From contig NZ_PVNP01000220.1 of the NCBI RefSeq assembly GCF_002993365.1, positions 17,288 to 81,287 of the forward strand: a stretch of DNA of 64,000 nucleotides, written 5' to 3'. Made by a program: the position numbers and the translations under genes. The notes beneath the pieces are model-generated. The model was not told the DNA's origin. It ran no database searches and saw only the letters and a program-made list of their open reading frames with translations. This document shows, piece after piece, positions 63,804-64,000 of the stretch (within the stretch, counting starts at the first letter, position 1; every line of letters begins with the position of its first letter). Origin of the DNA: Marisediminitalea alba (GTDB lineage: Bacteria; Pseudomonadota; Gammaproteobacteria; Enterobacterales; Alteromonadaceae).

Positions 63804-64000
63804 GTGCGCCGGGCATGGCGCGTAGTGCTTTAGCACTGTTCGACTCACTGTGGTGGTGAGTTGATGACTTGGAGGTGGAAGTCCTCTGCACACCCGGCAA
63901 GGGGAAGTGCTAGCCGAACGGCAAGGGTGTTCATCGTGAGGTGAAATCTGAAGGAAGCCGAAGGCAAAATGCTGGCCTGACGAACAGGAAGCGGTTTAGG
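63804..64000 (+). mobile_element. 5' end of a group II intron (domain I), continuing past the window
   Basis: Begins GTGCGCC, a typical intron 5' splice site (GUGYG). It continues with conserved domain I parts TTGGAGGTGGAAGTCCTC, GCACACCCGGCAAGG, ACGGCAAGGGTGTTCATC and AATCTGAAGGAAGCCG, characteristic of bacterial group II introns. The maturase/reverse transcriptase and the 3' end lie outside the window. Type and class not assigned. Confidence 0.85.

Overview
The window looks like chromosomal DNA of a marine-type gammaproteobacterium, most likely in the Alteromonadales (inference from gene families, moderate GC and general layout; no rRNA or other phylogenetic marker is present). No tRNA, rRNA or CRISPR array was seen.

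Region 1 (1-20.1 kb) is a periplasmic alcohol-oxidation island of the Pseudomonas ped/exa type. It holds a PQQ alcohol dehydrogenase whose active site carries the extra aspartate typical of lanthanide-dependent enzymes, a cytochrome c550, an associated solute-binding protein, a four-gene ABC operon of the pedA1A2BC type (implicated in lanthanide-dependent growth in P. putida), a LuxR-type response regulator, a nahK/nosP sensor pair, a second NMT1-type ABC importer with a DUF4242 protein, an ExaC-like aldehyde dehydrogenase and a porin. A repeated promoter-region motif (TTACTACCAA and near matches) links four of these loci. A solitary integron-type cassette carrying a Phd/ParE-like toxin-antitoxin pair sits inside this island, with a VCR-like attC and a junction that fits secondary-site insertion.

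Region 2 (20.5-40.7 kb) is mostly core and envelope functions: type II NADH dehydrogenase, an 8-oxoguanine deaminase-like amidohydrolase, a frameshifted soluble chemotaxis receptor, YceI, a CBS protein, a TetR-regulated RND efflux pair with a visible operator, a coupled acetyl-CoA hydrolase/GNAT plus AcuC-like deacetylase pair, a membrane chemotaxis receptor with a His-rich sensor, ZntB, an MscS-family channel and a bile-acid-symporter-family protein.

Region 3 (40.8-43.5 kb) is a scarred accessory patch. It has a diverged duplicate of the start of a DUF1439 gene joined to a PfkB kinase fragment, a complete IS3-family element with 3-bp target duplication and an A6G frameshift site, and an AT-rich secreted orphan.

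Region 4 (43.5-63.4 kb) returns to ordinary genes: DUF1439, an ATP-grasp protein, DUF3300, ribA, selO, a quinohemoprotein dehydrogenase with an internal cytochrome domain, a GST, recQ, mgtE, rarD, a GGDEF response regulator behind uvrD (which has a LexA-like box), cysE, a MipA-family protein and a GloB-like hydrolase. The last ~197 bases are the 5' end of a group II intron interrupting a small Cys-rich ORF; the intron continues outside the window.
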